A stretch of 6,305 nucleotides of DNA from an uncultured Atopobium sp. (GTDB lineage Bacteria > Actinomycetota > Coriobacteriia > Coriobacteriales > Atopobiaceae): positions 1-6,305 of the forward strand of contig CAMQEO010000066.1 in NCBI GenBank assembly GCA_946999785.1, read 5' to 3'. Both the position numbers and the translations under genes were made by a program. The notes beneath the pieces are model-generated. The model was not told the origin of the DNA. It did not search any database and saw only the letters and a program-made list of their open reading frames with translations. This document shows, piece by piece, positions 5,043-6,305 of this stretch (positions within the stretch are counted from its first letter, which is position 1; each line of letters begins with the position of its first letter).

Positions 5043-5789
5043 ATGATTAACTTTGAAGTGCTTTCGATATTTCCTAACCTGTTTCAGCCATATATGGATA
5101 CGTCCATTATGGGTCGAGCACGTGCGCATAATCTCTATTCGCTTACAACGTACGATTTACGCCGCTGGACTCACGATGCACATCACAGTGTAGATGACGC
5201 GCCATATGGTGGAGGACAGGGGATGCTTATGAAGTGTGAGCCTTTTTTTGAAGCTTTCTCTGAAATTTCTTCGTATAGCGCAGAAAAGCCATACATTGTT
5301 ATGTTTTCTCCATGCGGTAAACGTTTTACACAAACCTGCGCGGACGAACTTTCGCACAAAAAGCGCGTGTTGTTTGCATGCGGTCACTATGAAGGTATTG
5401 ATGAGCGCGTCTACCAAAAAGCCGATGCAATTTATTCGTTAGGCGATTATGTACTAACCGGTGCCGAATTAGCAACGCTTGTGGTGCTCGATGCTACAAT
5501 TAGGCTTATACCTGGAGCTTTAGGTGATGCACAAAGCGCTTGTGACGAATCATTTTCAGACGCGGGATTGCTTGAATATGCGCAGTACACGCGTCCACGT
5601 GAGGTAGAAGGCATGAGCGTTCCTGATGTGCTGCTTAGTGGTAACCATGAAGCAATTAAAACGTGGAAACGTATGAACGCGCTTGAAAGAACGGCTCGTT
5701 GGCGCCCTGATTTGTTATCAAGCGCAACGCTTACCGATAAAGAGTATGATTTTGTTCAAAATCTAACATCTTATAGAAAAGAAATGTGA
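5043..5789 (+). CDS. trmD: tRNA (guanine-N1-)-methyltransferase TrmD
   Basis: TrmD methylates N1 of G37 next to the anticodon in a subset of tRNAs, using S-adenosylmethionine, and prevents +1 frameshifting; it is essential in many bacteria. The 248-residue product has the SPOUT trefoil-knot motifs in order: DDAPYGGGQGML (51-62), FACGHYEGIDERV (111-123), SLGDYVLTGAEL (132-143), Arg154 in IRLIPGALG, and LLEYAQYTRP (176-185) with Asp173 just before as the likely catalytic acid/base. VPDVLLSGNH follows near the tRNA-binding C-terminal domain. The knot loop normally reads (S/T)GGELP; here it is TGAELA, with Ala141 and Ala144 replacing Gly and Pro. I chose ATG 5043, four bases after rimM, because it gives the canonical MINFEVLSIFP start; an upstream in-frame ATG at 4983 would lie inside rimM. 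The ribosome site is weak (TAGG some ten bases upstream), so coupling to rimM is likely. Confidence 0.96.
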   Translation: MINFEVLSIFPNLFQPYMDTSIMGRARAHNLYSLTTYDLRRWTHDAHHSVDDAPYGGGQGMLMKCEPFFEAFSEISSYSAEKPYIVMFSPCGKRFTQTCADELSHKKRVLFACGHYEGIDERVYQKADAIYSLGDYVLTGAELATLVVLDATIRLIPGALGDAQSACDESFSDAGLLEYAQYTRPREVEGMSVPDVLLSGNHEAIKTWKRMNALERTARWRPDLLSSATLTDKEYDFVQNLTSYRKEM

Positions 5790-6305
5790 TGTGTATGAGA
5801 CATATGCAACCTCAACAAGAGCGTAGCTCATTTTTAAGAACATGTTTGGACTGGGTTGTAACGCTTGCAATATCCGCAGGTATTGTGTTTGTAGTTCACG
5901 CTTTTGTGGCAGATGTGTATCTGGTACCTACGGGTTCGATGCTTTCTACCGTACAACTGCAAGATCGCCTTATTGGAGAAAAGATTAGCTATAAGTTTGG
6001 AAAACCTCAAGCAGGCGATATTATTACGTTTAACGATCCAGCTGGCACAGGAATCACCCTGCTTAAGCGTGTTATTGCAACTGAGGGTCAAACCATAGAT
6101 TTGCGTAATGGCAATGTTTATGTTGATAACAAAAAACTTAACGAACCCTACGTTAATCATCAGCCTACCAAGCCTATTACCAATCAGGAAGTAGGTCCAC
6201 AAGGTGCAATTATGTATCCTTATACCGTGCCTGCACATTGTATATGGGTAATGGGGGATAACCGAGGCAATTCGCTTGATTCGCGTTGGTTTGGTGCAGT
6301 GGATA
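5789..6305 (+). CDS. lepB: Signal peptidase I (partial, C-terminus beyond window)
   Basis: This membrane serine protease removes signal peptides from exported proteins on the outer face of the membrane. Counting from ATG 5789, a single transmembrane segment spans about 22-41. It is followed by box B VPTGSML with nucleophile Ser50, box C DRLIGEKISYKF, box D LLKRVIATEG with general base Lys93, and box E GDNRGNSLDSRWFG near the right edge. All catalytic elements of the Ser-Lys dyad are present; only the last strands are missing. ATG 5789 overlaps the trmD stop by one base (TGATG), a layout that favours translational coupling. ATG 5795 and ATG 5804 are alternatives in the same frame, and no candidate has a strong ribosome site. 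It directly follows trmD; rplS, often found at that place, is not between them. Confidence 0.95.
   Translation, partial: MCMRHMQPQQERSSFLRTCLDWVVTLAISAGIVFVVHAFVADVYLVPTGSMLSTVQLQDRLIGEKISYKFGKPQAGDIITFNDPAGTGITLLKRVIATEGQTIDLRNGNVYVDNKKLNEPYVNHQPTKPITNQEVGPQGAIMYPYTVPAHCIWVMGDNRGNSLDSRWFGAVD

Noticed and set aside
5834..6238. 134-codon minus-strand open frame inside lepB
   Set aside because: The opposite strand encodes all signal peptidase I boxes; the antisense translation shows no domain.
1..6305. Mobile element, CRISPR array, toxin-antitoxin or defence cassette
   Set aside because: All sizeable open frames are accounted for by housekeeping or two-component genes; no transposase, integrase, direct-repeat array or terminal inverted repeats were seen.

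Overview
The window looks like ordinary chromosome from a Gram-positive bacterium of moderate to low GC, judged by eye at the low-to-mid 40s percent. The gene set and protein flavour fit an actinobacterial lineage of Coriobacteriia type (Atopobium, Lancefieldella or Fannyhessea relatives). Pointers are the S16 protein with an Ala-rich tail, the order rpsP-khpA-rimM-trmD-lepB, and a Firmicutes-like two-component system. This placement is inference from protein style; nothing here is diagnostic at species level.

Layout, left to right. (1) Positions 1-257, minus strand: the first 85 codons of a TRAM-domain RNA (uracil-5-)-methyltransferase of the RlmD/RlmCD type, cut by the window edge. (2) A 70-bp divergent gap, then a plus-strand pair: yqeK (HD-domain Ap4A hydrolase family, 328-987) and rsfS (ribosomal silencing factor, 974-1387), overlapping by 14 bp. 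(3) A bidirectional hairpin terminator at 1401-1429 separating these from a convergent minus-strand two-component system: histidine kinase (2714-1443) and, upstream of it, an OmpR/PhoB-type response regulator (3481-2810). (4) A 277-bp divergent regulatory region (3482-3758) holding a cluster of AAACTTA half-sites near the regulator gene and a consensus extended -10 promoter facing rpsP. (5) A tight plus-strand operon: rpsP (S16), khpA (KH RNA-binding protein), rimM (16S maturation factor), trmD (tRNA m1G37 methyltransferase) and lepB (signal peptidase I, running off the right edge).

Functionally, most of the window is translation machinery: rRNA and tRNA methylation, 30S assembly, ribosome silencing and an RNA chaperone. 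It also carries protein export (LepB), nucleotide alarmone clearance (YqeK) and one environmental sensor pair of unknown signal. The rpsP operon is nearly gapless (3-5 nt between genes, and probably a one-base stop/start overlap into lepB), so its genes are probably co-transcribed from the promoter near 3667.

I found no mobile element, CRISPR array, tRNA, rRNA, phage gene or defence-type cassette, and no convincing undescribed system. The points worth a second look are the half-site cluster before the response regulator, and several housekeeping proteins that depart from family consensus at normally conserved positions (RimM, TrmD, RsfS, the RlmD-like enzyme). The RNA-binding protein KhpA also carries an unusual acidic N-terminal extension.
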